A program made the position numbers and the translations under genes. Source: Hoplostethus atlanticus (Eukaryota; Chordata; Actinopteri; Trachichthyiformes; Trachichthyidae). Taken from it: a DNA stretch of 64,000 bases. The DNA is taken from NCBI GenBank assembly GCA_034670405.1, contig JAXDDX010000072.1, forward strand, positions 310,001 to 374,000. The letters are read 5' to 3'. Below are positions 43,501-51,994 of this stretch, piece after piece (the first letter of the stretch is position 1; each line of letters starts with the position of its first letter). The notes beneath the pieces were generated by a model. It made no database searches and was not told the DNA's origin. It was given only the letters and a program-made list of their open reading frames with translations.

Positions 43501-45188
43501 AATCACTCCTCCTTTCCTCTGTGACCTGGAAGCCGATGTTAGTGCCGCCATGTTGCTTGCTGTCCCAATAGTGGAGGAGACGAGAGAAGTCTTTTCAATT
43601 TTGGGGGGCTGACCTCACTGTGATCACGCCCAGAATATGACATCATTGAGAAAACATGGCAGGGGGAATTACCAGCTCATAAATGTGAGTATAACAGTTG
43701 ACACAACTTACAGGATGGTAGTGCAGGTGAAATATGACATACGTTGCAATGGGTGTGCATAAAATCATGCTTTGATTGGCTATGAGGCATATTGTGGGCT
43801 TGGCGATGTTTTTGATGATTGAGTAGCAAATAAACTATCCCTCGCTCCTCCTCTCCATTCATCCCCTTGTCTCCTCCAAGTTCCTTCCTTGGTACATTCC
43901 TTGGTAGGAGAGAAGTGGTAGTGAGGGAGGGGAGGAAAGGAGGAGTTGTGACAAAGCTTTGGGATCCGTCCAGAGAGAGAGATAGATTCATTACCTATTG
44001 TAATATCACCTTCTGCTACATTATGTATTGTATTATTATAAGTGTAAGGAAATTACAAGCTTCCGCCAAAGAATAGTTCAGCAGAACTGCAACCACAGAA
44101 ACGCCCGTAACTAGCATCCATGGCTACACTGCAACAGAGCTGTAACCATAGAATCGTCTGTAGCTAGAATCCATGGCTTTACATTCAATTTGAAATTGTG
44201 CAGTACAAATTCAAACTATGCAAACTAATATATATATTTTTTTAATTCAATTATTCAATTTGAGCATGCCAAATTCAAATAAATGAAATTCAAATAAAAT
44301 TTCTGGTGGCACTAATCTCAGCCCATAACCATCTTCATCATACGGTCTAAAAACAAATAGAACACTGCTCACTCTCTTCTAAAAATAGACTGCTGCAATG
44401 GTGGTGCTAGTGTAACCCCTTTATTCTGGCTCTATGACAGCAGACTGAAGAGACCATGCTTTCTCTACCAGTTTTCTCTGACAGGCTGGCAATTAAATGC
44501 ACAAGAAATGCTTGGTGGTGGAGGACATACAGCTCCTGCCCCTATACATCAGAATAGGAATACAATCAATATACACTGAAGTGACTATTATTGTGCATTT
44601 GGTACGTTGTCATTCCTTGTTGTTATGTAAACAATCATTCCAAGGAATGCTAGCGTAGCGCAGAAGCTAACCATCAAACAAGCTTAGCAACTTTCAGCTA
44701 GCTACCTTTCATTAGACATAGAAATAAACAAAATACAATAGACAGCTCACAACTAGTGTCAACACATGACAAATCTATTTATGCTACCTTACGTAAACAT
44801 TGGTTTCAAATGAAGGCCGTTTTCACAACTTTTACAACAGACGACCTCAGCCCGCTACAACCACCATCAGCCACACGAGGGCGCCCAGGTACAATAAACA
44901 TAAGGGAGCCTTGCACAGGTATTAGGAGACAATTCTCCAAAGGAATAAAATATAAATCTCTAAATAAAACACTGAAGAAATAAAGAATGGACATAAGCAT
45001 GAATTTTGACAAACTTCAGTAATGGCTAAATAAGACAGAGCTTTCAGAGCTTGACCACGGATGTCGGACATCCACTGATGAAGAGTTGTTTATGACAGGA
45101 GATGACCACCCACCCACACCCAGAAACTTACACTGGAGCTGTGTGTGTCCAGGGGGTTGGAGTTATAGACGGGGATTGGTGAGGCCAT
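21832..45188 (-). CDS. mtm1: Myotubularin, phosphatidylinositol 3-phosphate phosphatase, 15 coding exons, 607 aa
   Basis: Coding exons, 5' to 3' on the - strand: 45188-45132, 43189-43117, 39701-39607, 38357-38247, 37483-37382, 36559-36476, 35683-35534, 35057-34872, 29595-29413, 29119-28964, 28249-28202, 28076-27984, 26402-26289, 24446-24270 and 22026-21832. They sum to 1824 nt with no internal stop. The PH-GRAM domain covers about residues 25-150 ([40 protein letters not shown]). The phosphatase domain follows, with the CX5R loop HCSDGWDRT placing the catalytic Cys at 370 and Arg at 376. A coiled-coil-like tail ([24 protein letters not shown]) precedes a Ser-rich end. The start ([11 protein letters not shown]) and tail match MTM1 rather than MTMR1. 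It dephosphorylates PI3P and PI(3,5)P2 on endosomes and is needed in muscle; human MTM1 is 603 aa. The donor after exon 9 is GC, not GT. Its introns hold most of the window's well-bounded transposons. Confidence 0.96.
22018..22030 (-). promoter_or_regulatory. mtm1: Tandem splice acceptor (CAG-CAG-CAG) of the last mtm1 exon
   Basis: On the - strand the last exon is preceded by GTTGTGCAGCAGCAGAGTCC. Any of the three CAG acceptors keeps the frame, giving proteins that differ by zero to two Gln just after RIRQQ. I used the first acceptor (exon starting at 22026), the usual preference. Confidence 0.6.
23163..23194. repeat. (TG)n microsatellite in mtm1 intron 14
   Basis: Sixteen uninterrupted TG units between mtm1 exons 14 and 15. 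Confidence 0.9.
25172..25248. repeat. Near-perfect hairpin in mtm1 intron 13
   Basis: The arms 25172-25200 (ACCAACACCAAAACATAAAA...) and 25220-25248 are inverted with one mismatch in 29 and a 19-base AT-rich loop. The segment GGTTTGTTGCGCTATGCA occurs directly repeated at about 25134 and 25261, so a local duplication-inversion produced the structure. It could be transcribed within the mtm1 pre-mRNA; no microRNA homology is claimed. Confidence 0.8.
26699..26793. repeat. Dispersed repeat copy 1 (mtm1 intron 12)
   Basis: CATTATTTCAT, then AGAGGAATAACCTTATAAAA and ATATCCCAAATAAAGAACA, recurs in the same orientation at 30601-30697. A poly-A tract (about 26821-26840) lies just after. Confidence 0.75.
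27731..27850. repeat. Dispersed repeat sharing ACTTTACAGGCCTAACTAGG
   Basis: The segment from AGGACTTTACAGG through TTTACAGAATATGATTAGAA to ACAAAAGCACA is repeated at 48392-48475. Here it has an extra stretch (GACCAATTATCAATCAATT) in the middle. It resembles the 3' end of a LINE/SINE family; class unresolved. Confidence 0.6.
29405..29413 (-). promoter_or_regulatory. mtm1: Non-canonical GC splice donor after mtm1 exon 9
   Basis: The exon 9/intron junction reads CATATTAAG|GCAAGG on the - strand. Using GC keeps HWLEHIK joined in frame to [10 protein letters not shown], exactly as in the family. The nearest GT lies 10 bases further (AAAA|GTGTGT) and would shift the frame. GC-AG introns are a known minor class that needs a strong surrounding match, which AAG|GCAAGG provides. 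Confidence 0.85.
30601..30697. repeat. Dispersed repeat copy 2, interrupted by a Tc1 element
   Basis: Copy of 26699-26793. The repeat stops at a TA dinucleotide (30698-30699), exactly where the Tc1 terminal CAGTTGTGAG begins, as expected if Tc1 inserted into its TA target inside this repeat. Confidence 0.75.
30698..31845 (+). mobile_element. Tc1-like transposon with broken transposase (family B)
   Basis: It starts with TA then CAGTTGTGAGAAGGAG, TTTGTGAACCC. Pieces of transposase follow in several frames: the helix-turn-helix region near 31040-31160, the stretch around 31390-31470, and the conserved [15 protein letters not shown] segment at 31510-31550 next to a MVEGASWFG shadow. It ends with CTGTAAGGAGGATTGGTCCA, AAATACCTCC at about 31800-31835, close to the C-terminus; the right terminal repeat is lost. 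Stops and frameshifts make it dead. It lies in mtm1 intron 8, antisense to the gene. Confidence 0.8.
31846..32310. other. Unassigned repeat-like stretch in mtm1 intron 8
   Basis: A 133-codon open frame crosses part of this stretch but shows no domain. The sequence (GGTGATATTTTAGTGGTGAT, ACATCTACTTCTAGG) looks like degraded transposon sequence on the - strand; I could not place it. Confidence 0.3.
32311..32817. repeat. CpG-rich repeat of unknown class
   Basis: A sharply GC- and CpG-rich 500-bp block (GGCCCGGGTCTTGACGGC, GACGCCGCGGCAGGAGACGG) stands out in AT-rich intron. On the - strand it ends with GACAATAAAACGG, a polyadenylation-type signal, and it contains open frames in most phases, as any GC-rich DNA does. 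It looks like the leader or LTR of a retroelement rather than a host exon. Its right edge abuts the TTA of the next element. Confidence 0.45.
32821..34332. mobile_element. PIF/Harbinger-like element with TTA target duplication, 1512 bp
   Basis: The left end GGCTAGGCTCACAC and the right end (reverse complement GGCCGGACTCACAC) are terminal inverted repeats, flanked by TTA at 32818-32820 and 34333-34335. Three-base TTA/TAA duplications are the hallmark of PIF/Harbinger. The interior carries a degenerate coding piece on + (33388-33639, [20 protein letters not shown]..., then [19 protein letters not shown] about 33680-33735) that recalls the N-terminus of ZMYM/TTF-type transposon proteins; it has stops. 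It lies in mtm1 intron 8. Confidence 0.65.
36690..37345 (-). pseudogene. Tc1/mariner-like transposase remnant (family A)
   Basis: On the - strand this reads from the KTHLDRP-like stretch (about 37290) through a region with one large shift to [28 protein letters not shown], then [19 protein letters not shown] (second catalytic Asp of the DDE domain present), VLEWPVMSP, and on to the 3' terminal GGTGCCAATAATCATGG near 36697. The N-terminal DNA-binding half is missing. It lies in mtm1 intron 5, in the gene's orientation; exon 5 begins only 37 bp beyond its right edge. Confidence 0.85.
37524..37550. repeat. (CA)n microsatellite in mtm1 intron 4
   Basis: About thirteen CA units just beyond the acceptor of mtm1 exon 5. 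Confidence 0.85.
37886..38036. repeat. Direct repeat copy 1 (mtm1 intron 4)
   Basis: A 150-bp segment containing GCTTTCATGAACTGGGTATA, GGTTGAATCATTATTGGGTT and GGCGATAGAGAGTAGTGGTG is repeated in the same orientation at 40086-40224 with an internal 12-bp difference. It is probably a low-copy dispersed repeat. Confidence 0.8.
38707..38810. repeat. hAT-type MITE end (GGGTGGGCGATATGAC)
   Basis: The start AGGGGTGGGCGATATGAC followed by ATCAATATCACGATTATTT is typical of the ends of a widespread fish hAT-derived MITE. A similar decayed other end (AATAATCGGCCAGCCCC) occurs at about 48755. Only this end could be placed, in mtm1 intron 3. Confidence 0.4.
40086..40224. repeat. Direct repeat copy 2 (mtm1 intron 2)
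   Basis: Second copy of the 37886-38036 repeat, stopping one base before the TTAA at which the next element begins. Confidence 0.8.
40230..41953. mobile_element. piggyBac-like (TTAA) non-autonomous element, 1724 bp
   Basis: TTAA at 40226-40229 is followed by A then a G-run (G6-T-G12, an expanded form of AGGGG) and TATTATACTCATTTTGG. The right end reads CATAATATGACCCCT followed by TTAA (41954-41957). The ends therefore match the AGGGGTCATATTATG repeats with TTAA targets that are common in teleosts. The interior is GC-balanced at 40400-40640 and holds a nested 244-bp element at 41397-41640. A short frame at 40528 ([20 protein letters not shown]) is followed by no further exon; it may be a captured exon. 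Located in mtm1 intron 2. Confidence 0.65.
41397..41640. mobile_element. Nested MITE with TAA target duplication, 244 bp
   Basis: The ends TGGTGCATTCCA and, inverted, TGGTGCATTCCA continue into TGTACTCGGAAA on both sides (about 26 bp of terminal inverted repeat). TAA flanks at 41394-41396 and 41641-41643. A TAA duplication suggests a PIF/Harbinger-type origin. It sits inside the larger TTAA element, so it arrived later. Confidence 0.75.
42322..42484. repeat. Long palindrome (68-bp arms, 27-base loop) inside the hAT element
   Basis: Left arm 42322-42389 and right arm 42417-42484 match at 62 of 68 positions when inverted (GTAGTCTCTC, GTTCATCGGACGT and CTCCTTGATCC are shared). Most of the mismatches are transitions. 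It can form a stable hairpin as DNA or RNA. Confidence 0.9.
42790..42861 (+). pseudogene. tRNA-like sequence (tRNA-Lys body), degenerate
   Basis: TTTAGCTCAGTTAGTAGAAC matches the A box region and GGTTCAAACCTCAC the B box/T arm of a tRNA. Aligned with vertebrate tRNA-Lys it has the same spacing over 72 bases, but the anticodon position reads CTC and the acceptor stem cannot pair. It is a pseudogene or SINE head embedded in a transposon, not a working tRNA. Confidence 0.6.
44087..44182. repeat. Two-unit imperfect tandem repeat (about 52 bp period)
   Basis: CTGCAACCACAGAA...ATCCATGGCTACA is followed by a diverged copy CTGTAACCATAGAA...ATCCATGGCTTTA. It lies in mtm1 intron 1. Confidence 0.6.
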
Positions 45189-45214
45189 TGCTCAGGGAGG
45201 GGCTTCCACAGGCT
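45189..45214 (-). other. mtm1: mtm1 5' UTR part of first coding exon and its acceptor
   Basis: Upstream of the start codon the - strand reads CTCTCTCTCTTTCTATCAG followed by AGCCTGTGG. This is a good acceptor, so the exon would run 45214-45132 and at least one non-coding exon lies further upstream, as in human MTM1. A branch-like GCTAAT lies about 25 bases before the AG. Confidence 0.65.
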
Positions 45215-45262
45215 CTGATAGAAAGAGAGAGAGTCTATTAGCAGTGCTATACATTCGCGCGC

Positions 45263-45265
<3 letters not shown>

Positions 45266-45359
<94 letters not shown>
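45266..45359. repeat. (AG)n microsatellite, about 47 units
   Basis: An uninterrupted AG run; on the mtm1 sense strand it reads (CT)n and ends about 50 bases upstream of the acceptor of the start-codon exon. The open frame across it (serine/leucine repeat) is an artefact. Confidence 0.95.
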
Positions 45360-45361
<2 letters not shown>

Positions 45362-45589
45362 GGCTGAAGGTCATATTCTAACACTATGGCCTCATTTTCC
45401 TATCAGCGTGATGTCAGACTGTATAGTAGAGCTGCTTCATGGGCCCCAGTTATTTTCAAGGTTTGGTCACGGAAGGAGGTGTCTCCAAACTAAACTATGG
45501 CATTTTGGATTTGGACGCACTATTTACGTGAAAACCTATGGTGCCAAAGATCTGTAATTTAGTAGCTGATCTTTTTTAGTCTTCAATCA

Positions 45590-45765
45590 AATCACCAACA
45601 CAAAAGCATCACAAAATATCAATGAACTGAAACAGTTATGTAAGGAGGAAGGGTCCAAAATACCTCCTAAGCATTGTGCAGGTCTGATCAGCGACTACAG
45701 GAAATGTTTGGTTGAGGTTAATGCTGCTAAAGGGGGTTCCGCCAGGTGCTAAATGTAAAGGCTAT
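45590..45765 (+). mobile_element. 3' fragment of a Tc1-like element (family B)
   Basis: TCAATGAACTGAAACAGTTA, TGTAAGGAGGAAGGGTCCAA and AATACCTCCTAA match 31780-31835; it continues GTGCAGGTCTGATCAGCGAC and GAGGTTAATGCTGCTAAAGG, the usual C-terminal coding end of such transposases. Only this end is present. Confidence 0.7.
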
Positions 45766-45769
45766 ATCA

Positions 45770-47640
45770 ACGTGACTCACAATTACTGACATGCTTTTTG
45801 GCTACCAGATGACAGTATTTTTGCTCGTGTAGGTGTAAGCAGATGCAGTCATTCATTTAGTTCTGCTTGAACGTCACCCTGTCTCGCATGTCGATTAAGT
45901 TTTGTTAACCAAGTCTGATAGCAACCTCTTTCTTCATGCCGTCGTCAACCGTGCCTTTACACAGCCTTCCCCCGTGCATTTACTGGTATATTTTATTAGG
46001 CTGCAAGTAAGTTGATATGAACTGGACTTTTCAAATGCAATGAAACTAAATTTAAGTTTATTTACCCTTGCATATTAGACCGAAATGGCAGACAGAAAAC
46101 ATTGAACAGCCAACCGCTACCACCTTGACCGACACATTTCCTGCAGGAAACGCTGACTCTGAAATGGGGAAGCAGAGCCAGGGACAGAAATTATGCTCCA
46201 GTTCATTAAAATATAATACTTGTTCATCAGGGTTGTTTATTCTTGACCATTAGGAATTATAATATAAATGTAAAAATGCAATTCCTTGCACATTTAAAAG
46301 GCTGTGGGTCAAGTCTTTACACTGCGGACACTGTGTGTTGGTTGTCAGAATATTTGACAGAATACTGGATAGGTGCAGCCCCACTCTGAGCTTGTCTATA
46401 TAAATACAGACACAAAGTTGTTCAGTAGGGTCCTATCGCTTCTTTTAGCTACTAGGCTATGTTGTGTCCTAGTCGTTGTATAATAATGCTCTCATGGAAA
46501 TACCATGTAACTATAATTTTGGTGTTTTTCCTTTTTCTTACTTTCGTTTTTCTTACATCATTTAACTGTTGAGAGTTTCATGACTCTTTAACCCTTGTAA
46601 CCCGTCAAAACCACATTGTAATACTTTTTCTATTCTTGTTTCCTGATAAACTACTGTATTTCTCACAGTTGTGTGGTTTTGATCCAACCGCAGCGCTAAA
46701 CAGGCAAACGCCCTGCGTGCTGCTGCGTGCAGCTCCGCACCGATATTTCACGCTTATTTTTGTGCACAAAAATGGAGGGAAGGCTAATTCCCTCTCAAAC
46801 ACATTTCAATCAATGAATCAGTCAATTTTGGTGGGCAGAAACAGCTACAAACAAAAACTAGCCTAGCACAGTATTCTTCCTTTTTTTTTTTGCTGCTTCC
46901 TGCCCCATATGTTTGAAAAAACACCCCAGGCGAAATTCACCGCAAAAGCAACGCAATGCTGCAAGACATACGCTGCGTTCCATTGGAAATTAATGACTGA
47001 AGAATGAAGAATGAATGAAGTGGTACCAAGGAGACTGGGTATCTCAGCTTCCTGTTGGGCAGCAGAAACAGGACAGCTGGAACAGCAGCGTAATCCCACT
47101 ACTGAGTTGTGTCCATGAAGAGAACAGTACTACCTTGGTCTCAGAATCTTTCTTAAAAAGAACTCATCACGTGAAAGTATTCCCTTGTATGTGTGGCACA
47201 TCACCTAGACTATCAGCTGGGTCTGGACTAAGTGTCTGAGCTAAATTCCCATAAGGATGTATAGTCTAGTAAATAGAACAGCCGAAATAGCCAACACTGC
47301 GATCTGTTTCCTATGATGAAAATAAAACCTTGCCCATCTCAATGGTGTATGATGATCTGGTAGGGCTGGCTGCCTTTCAATCCGCCATCCTGTTACTGTT
47401 TTCATGTGCTTTTGTCATCATATTCTGTAAATACCACAAATGTCATAATTTGATTGATAACTGATAAATCTGTCTATGAGCTTGTCCTAGTTAAAGGGTT
47501 ATAGAAATAAAACTCTCTGGTCAGACCATAATGGACACAGTAATTTAACAAGCAAACAGCTCTTTGATTACCACTCCTACTCCCACAGTGTTTATGCACA
47601 TACAGGTTTTTATGATGACTCATGTTGTATTTGCTAGATA
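45770..47640. other. Upstream region of mtm1, no exon identified
   Basis: A non-coding first exon and promoter of mtm1 would be expected in this direction, but none could be recognised. A more GC-rich patch lies at about 46685-46745. No RNA gene or intact ORF is supported. Confidence 0.35.
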
Positions 47641-47689
47641 TAGCCTGATGTGTGAAGAAATGCAGCCTACTGCTGAAGCTGTGGTTTCA

Positions 47690-47905
47690 GTCATGTAAAA
47701 GCACAACTAGTGAGCTGCATCTAAGATCATATGACCACCAGCGCTGCCCTGTTTCATATCCACACAGTAACACACATTCACACCTGCTAGATGCCCAGAA
47801 TCTGGAGCAGCCAGGGGTTAGTGCATTGCTCAACGGCACCTCAACAGTAGTGGCTGTCGGGAGTCGGACAGCATTACTCATTTTCCCAGCCCAGATCTTT
47901 CCAGT
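47690..47905 (+). repeat. SINE-like repeat
   Basis: The order CACACCTGCTAGATGCCCAG, GGGTTAGTGCATTGCTCAAC, GGCACCTCAACAGTAGTGGC is a diverged copy of a motif widely repeated in fish (GTGCCTTGCTCAAGGGCACC). The family name is not certain. Confidence 0.5.
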
Positions 47906-48344
47906 ATTTTTGCTTCATCACTTTTCACCGCCTAATGCTAATTAGATAGCCACATCACTGTCTGACGTACAACCAGCTGATTTCCCGTGAAAGACCAAGC
48001 AGGTGCATCACATTCATTCTCATCAATCACGACATGTCATTAGAAAAAGCCTGGGAAAGGCTTTACTAGAACACACCAGTAATCAAGCCAATCAAAGAAA
48101 GTGCTATTTTCAGATGAAGACAACTGACCAATCAACCACATTGCCTAAATCACATTAAACAATGTGAATGAGCAGATGTGTAATCTAGTGATACATAAAG
48201 CAATAAATCATGAGAGCATAATAAAGAGTAGAATGAAACAAATGAAAGGGAGTCCCTGGCACAACATGGTTCTGAATTCTTGGTCAAATCAATTTAAATC
48301 AATATAAATCAGGACACAGGGTGGCTGACCTATGGGCAAGCCAA

Positions 48345-48490
48345 ATGTCAAGTCAAGTCTATTTCTAGAGCCCTTTATCACAAACAAGCCTCCAAGGACT
48401 TTACAGGCCTAACTAGGACAAGCTGATAGACAATCGGATTATGTTTACAGAATATAATCAGAACAAAAGCACATGGAAACAGTAACAGGT
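48345..48490. repeat. Dispersed repeat, second copy (see 27731)
   Basis: AAGTCTATTTCTAGAGCCCT followed by ACTTTACAGGCCTAACTAGG, TTTACAGAATATAATCAGAA and ACAAAAGCACA. It resembles LINE 3' tail sequence and shares its second half with 27731-27850. Confidence 0.6.
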
Positions 48491-49448
48491 TGAAGAGGAC
48501 GGCAAGGATTTAACAGAGTGGAAATGTTGCACTGTTGCATTTAATGACCTCTCAAAAACCCACATTTATTTTACATTTGTTGAACTAAGTCCATAAAGAT
48601 TGTCACGCCAGTGGATGAGATTTGACTCAATATATTAAAAAAAAAAAATTAATTAATAGGAAATTAATAGTGATGCAACTGAAAAAGTGATAGTGATTTC
48701 CTGAAACCCTGACTCACAATATTTTGCAAAATAATCAGGATTATCATTTTTGCAATAATCGGCCAGCCCCACCCTGCCGGCAGGGTGATTCCTTCCTCTA
48801 TGAGTGTGTCCGTTATAAGAGAACCAGGCCCTATTTATAACAAGTGACAGCTACAGCACTACTTCAGTCTCTTGCTAACCTATGCTTCTTGGCGTCAGAC
48901 AGCCAAAAGTACTGATGACTAGATGTTCCTGAGAAAACACTAACAAGGAATCCAGCAGCTCTATGAAAAAATCTTGTGAAGAAATCATTACTACTGAGAA
49001 AGCTATACGAGGAAGGAAGCAACAACTGGTATATGTTATTCATCATAAGCCCATACGAACAGTTTAAGAGAACAAAAGTGGGACCTAAAAAGTGGAACCA
49101 GAATCAGAGTCACTTCCATGGCCAAGTATTCAGGTTGCAGTCACTGTATATTTTCACTCTACAGTGAGGAAGGTATGTTGGATAGAATGATATGTATCAC
49201 ATACATGATAGAAATTTCAGAACGTGCATTCCTGAGGTTGGAAAGTGTCATGTATAAAAAAAAAAAGGTTAGAAGTGCATAGGGTTGTGGTAGCCCAATA
49301 GGGCGACAGTAATACAGTTCTGGCCAAGATTATTGCCACGCTTGCATTTTATGCAGTTGATGTACAATATCTGATGTACAAAATTGAGCACATGCACAGT
49401 TTATTTAAGCAGCCCGAGAGGTCGATCGTGGATCTGATCGATTCATCA

Positions 49449-49627
49449 TGTCAAAAAATGACGATAACGACAGAGCCGCAATGTTCACGGCCACTGAGCA
49501 GCGACTTTTACTGGTCTATGAAGTCTATGAAGAATTCAGGCATATTATAACTAAAAAGGGAAATATGATTGCCATAAATAAAAGGAGAGCGAAAGCTTGG
49601 CAACAAATTGCTGATCGATTGAATACG
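49449..49627 (+). CDS. Myb/SANT-like DNA-binding exon, probably transposon-derived
   Basis: The frame from the ATG at 49449 gives about 60 residues with the Myb/SANT-like pattern FTATEQRLLLVYEVYEEF, HIITKK, NKRRAKAWQQIADRLN, then ends at a consensus donor (AATAC|GTAAGT at 49627/49628). Such single-Myb domains accompany Harbinger-type transposases and also occur in domesticated MSANTD genes. The exon is free of stops, but no second exon was found, and the surroundings (TTCTGGCCAAGATTATTGCC at about 49320, a Tc1-like end) are transposon-rich. I regard it as a piece of a DNA transposon; a host gene cannot be excluded. Confidence 0.6.
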
Positions 49628-49967
49628 TAAGTAATTGTTGAATTAAAAACAAACAACTTGGATAGACCTTATTAAATATCATGTCTTCCAACAATATAAA
49701 GAACTGAAAAGCTGTGCTAAAATATTATACATGCAACCGTGCCATATATGAAATTATGTATTAAGTGTATTAATTAAGTATTAATTATGTATTAATTAGT
49801 ATTAGGTATTCTTCAGGAGAATACATAAACTACTTTATTCCCATTTATGCTTCTTTTAAGCTATATGGATTTGATAGAATAGCCGACAATATATTTTGCA
49901 ATTCTGCTGTTAAATATTAGACTATCTATCGCCATCATTTATGTAGCAAAGGGTAAACATAACATTT

Positions 49968-50041
49968 CCCACTATGTGGGGATCGAACTCAACAACCCTA
50001 AGACTGAGAGTCTCATGCTCTACTGACTGAGCTGTCCGGGC
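49968..50041 (-). pseudogene. tRNA-Lys-like pseudogene
   Basis: The - strand reads GCCCGGACAGCTCAGTCAGT followed by AGAGCATGAGACTCTCAGTC and ends GAGTTCGATCCCCAC. It closely follows a vertebrate tRNA-Lys(CTT) over D arm, anticodon stem and T arm. The anticodon position is CTC, there is one extra base before the T loop, and the 3' side of the acceptor stem does not pair. It is a pseudogene or the head of a SINE. Confidence 0.65.
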
Positions 50042-50051
50042 TGGACATTAT

Positions 50052-50960
50052 TACTGTTATGAAGGTTTATGTTTCTGGGTGTCCACATCTCTGAGGACCT
50101 CTCTTGGACCCTCAACAACTCCACCCTGGTCAAGAAGGCTCACCAGCGTCTCTTCTTCCTGAGGAGACTGAAGAAAGTCCACCTGTCTCCTCAGATTCTG
50201 GTGAACTTCACCATCGAGAGCATCCTTACCAACTGCATCACAGTCTGGTACAGCAACTGCTCTGTGTCAGACCGGAAAGCACTGCAGATGGTGGTGAAAA
50301 CTGGCCAACGCATCACCGGTGCTTCACTCCCCTCCATCGAGTCGGTCCAGCACAAGCGGTGTCTGCGAAGGGCACGCAGCATCGTCAAGGACTCCTCTCA
50401 CCCCAGCCACAGACTGTTTGCCCACCTCCCCTCTGGGAGGCGCTACAGGTCCCTCCGTTCCAGGACCAGCAGGCTCAGGAACAGCTTCTTCCCCTCAGCT
50501 GTCACCTTGTTGAACTCTGCACCACGGTGATAGCAGCCACACACCCCCACCCGAACACCTCCCAGTCCCCCCACACCTGCACTATATATCTATATTTTTT
50601 GCACTATTATACCTTTGCACCATATATTTTATACCCTGTTAATACTGCCATTATTATTTATACCGTACATATCTAGCATATTCATCTCACACTGTTCATT
50701 CTGTTTATACTATCGTTATTATTTATACTGTACATATGTAGAATATTCATTTCACACTGTATATATATATATATATATCTTAGCACATTCATATCTAATG
50801 CTTACTGCTTATTTAATATTTATCTTACCATTATACATATGCACATACTCTGCACTTTACTGCTATTTGCACTTCTGGTTAGATGCCTGCCTTGGGCCAG
50901 GCTAGTTTTGAAGGATAAGTTGCCACAGCAACTCAGCTTGAACTATGTTGAGCTTGCTTT
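50052..50960 (+). mobile_element. 5'-truncated L2/CR1-type LINE, 3' portion
   Basis: From 50069 the frame encodes the C-terminal part of a LINE reverse transcriptase protein: FLGVHISEDLSWTLN, KKAHQRLFFLRRLKKVHLS, SILTNCITVWYSNCSVSDRK, CLRRARSIVKDSSHPSHRLF, LPSGRRYRSLRSRTSRLRNS and FFPSAVTLLNSAPR. A 3' UTR of LINE type follows (CACTTTACTGCTATTTGCAC, TTCTGGTTAGATGC at about 50870). It is a different, older copy and probably another subfamily than the LINE at 8188. Confidence 0.85.
50757..50779. repeat. (TA)n in LINE 3' UTR
   Basis: About ten TA units within the 3' part of the LINE fragment. Confidence 0.8.
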
Positions 50961-51059
50961 GCAGAACCGAATAAACCTGAAAATGAGCCAGACTAAGCGA
51001 TATAAGCCTGGCTAAGGTGGTATGCCCGCTTTGTGGAACACCCCTCTGGAGAGGTCTGG

Positions 51060-51420
51060 GGTAATGGTTTCAGCCAGTACCATACGTGAGGACACTGAAC
51101 CAAGAAGGGCTTTACGATCAGAGGTCACAGAAAATCCCACAAGAAGGTCCGATAGATCTTTGCCAAGACCCACCTGGACAAACCTAAATCCTTCTGGGAA
51201 AATGTTCTGTGGACAGATGAAACCAAATTAGAGCTCTTTGGTAACGCAGATCAGCACTTTGTTTACAGCCGACAAAATGATGCTTTTAAAGAAACACCCT
51301 ACCTACAGTCAAATATGGTGGAGGTTCCCTAATCCTGTCTCATAATGCTGGCTTTGCCAATAATCATGGCCACGGCCACTTTTCAATTTTGAAGCCATAA
51401 AATAGTTTTGTTAATATTTG
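51060..51420 (+). pseudogene. Tc1/mariner-like transposase fragment (family A)
   Basis: It includes GATCTTTGCCAAGACCCACC, TGGACAAACCTAAATCCTTC and TGTGGACAGATGAAACCAAA (first catalytic Asp region), followed by the stretch around 51290 and the 3' end TTTGCCAATAATCATGGCCA. The central DDE part is deleted. It shares these segments with 5890-5960 and, inverted, 36700-37300. Confidence 0.8.
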
Positions 51421-51994
51421 TATTCTTATTGTTTGACCATGTGCTGTTAAATAAACTTGTAAAAAATAAGTACAAAAAACCAAACACCATTCTGAATCGT
51501 GCTTGCAAATTGTCAACACACATACAGCCTATATAATGCAACAGTGAACAAAAATAAGTAAGTCAAGCTGGAGTAGTAAACCAAGAGTGAAACAGTGAAC
51601 ACTGAATGTGAAACATGTTGCCAAAGTGAAGTAGGATACTGCATGTTATGAAAACGAAACCTAACTACTTTTCAGTTTGCATACTTTGAAAGTAAGTTTA
51701 CTGGCGTTGCTGATGTAGGACTAGGCTACTTGTGTGATTGGCTGTACTTCTCAAAAGGACAACATTGGCGGTGTGCAGAAAATAAATACCAGTGATGCCG
51801 GAAACCAGCCCAAGCCTAGACCCTAGGAACAGGAATGACAGCTGGGTTCATAACTGAGCCTTTAGATAAACAAGGGTGGTGACCAGGGTTCCTAAAGAGA
51901 TCAAACCTCAGCTCCACAGGTTTTGAGAAAGTTCCGATCCAGTTAGTGGCACAAATGCCTCCTTTATATAGACTATCATAGTTGGAAATGAGGC

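Noticed and set aside
21832..45188. Identity as MTMR1 or MTMR2 instead of MTM1
   Set aside because: The N-terminus lacks the MTMR1/2-type extension and the C-terminal [22 protein letters not shown] matches MTM1 best.
45266..45359. CRISPR array or tandem gene repeat
   Set aside because: It is a plain dinucleotide run without spacers.
45192..45374. 60-codon Ser/Leu repeat frame on the - strand
   Set aside because: It is the (CT)n microsatellite read as codons, with no coding signal.
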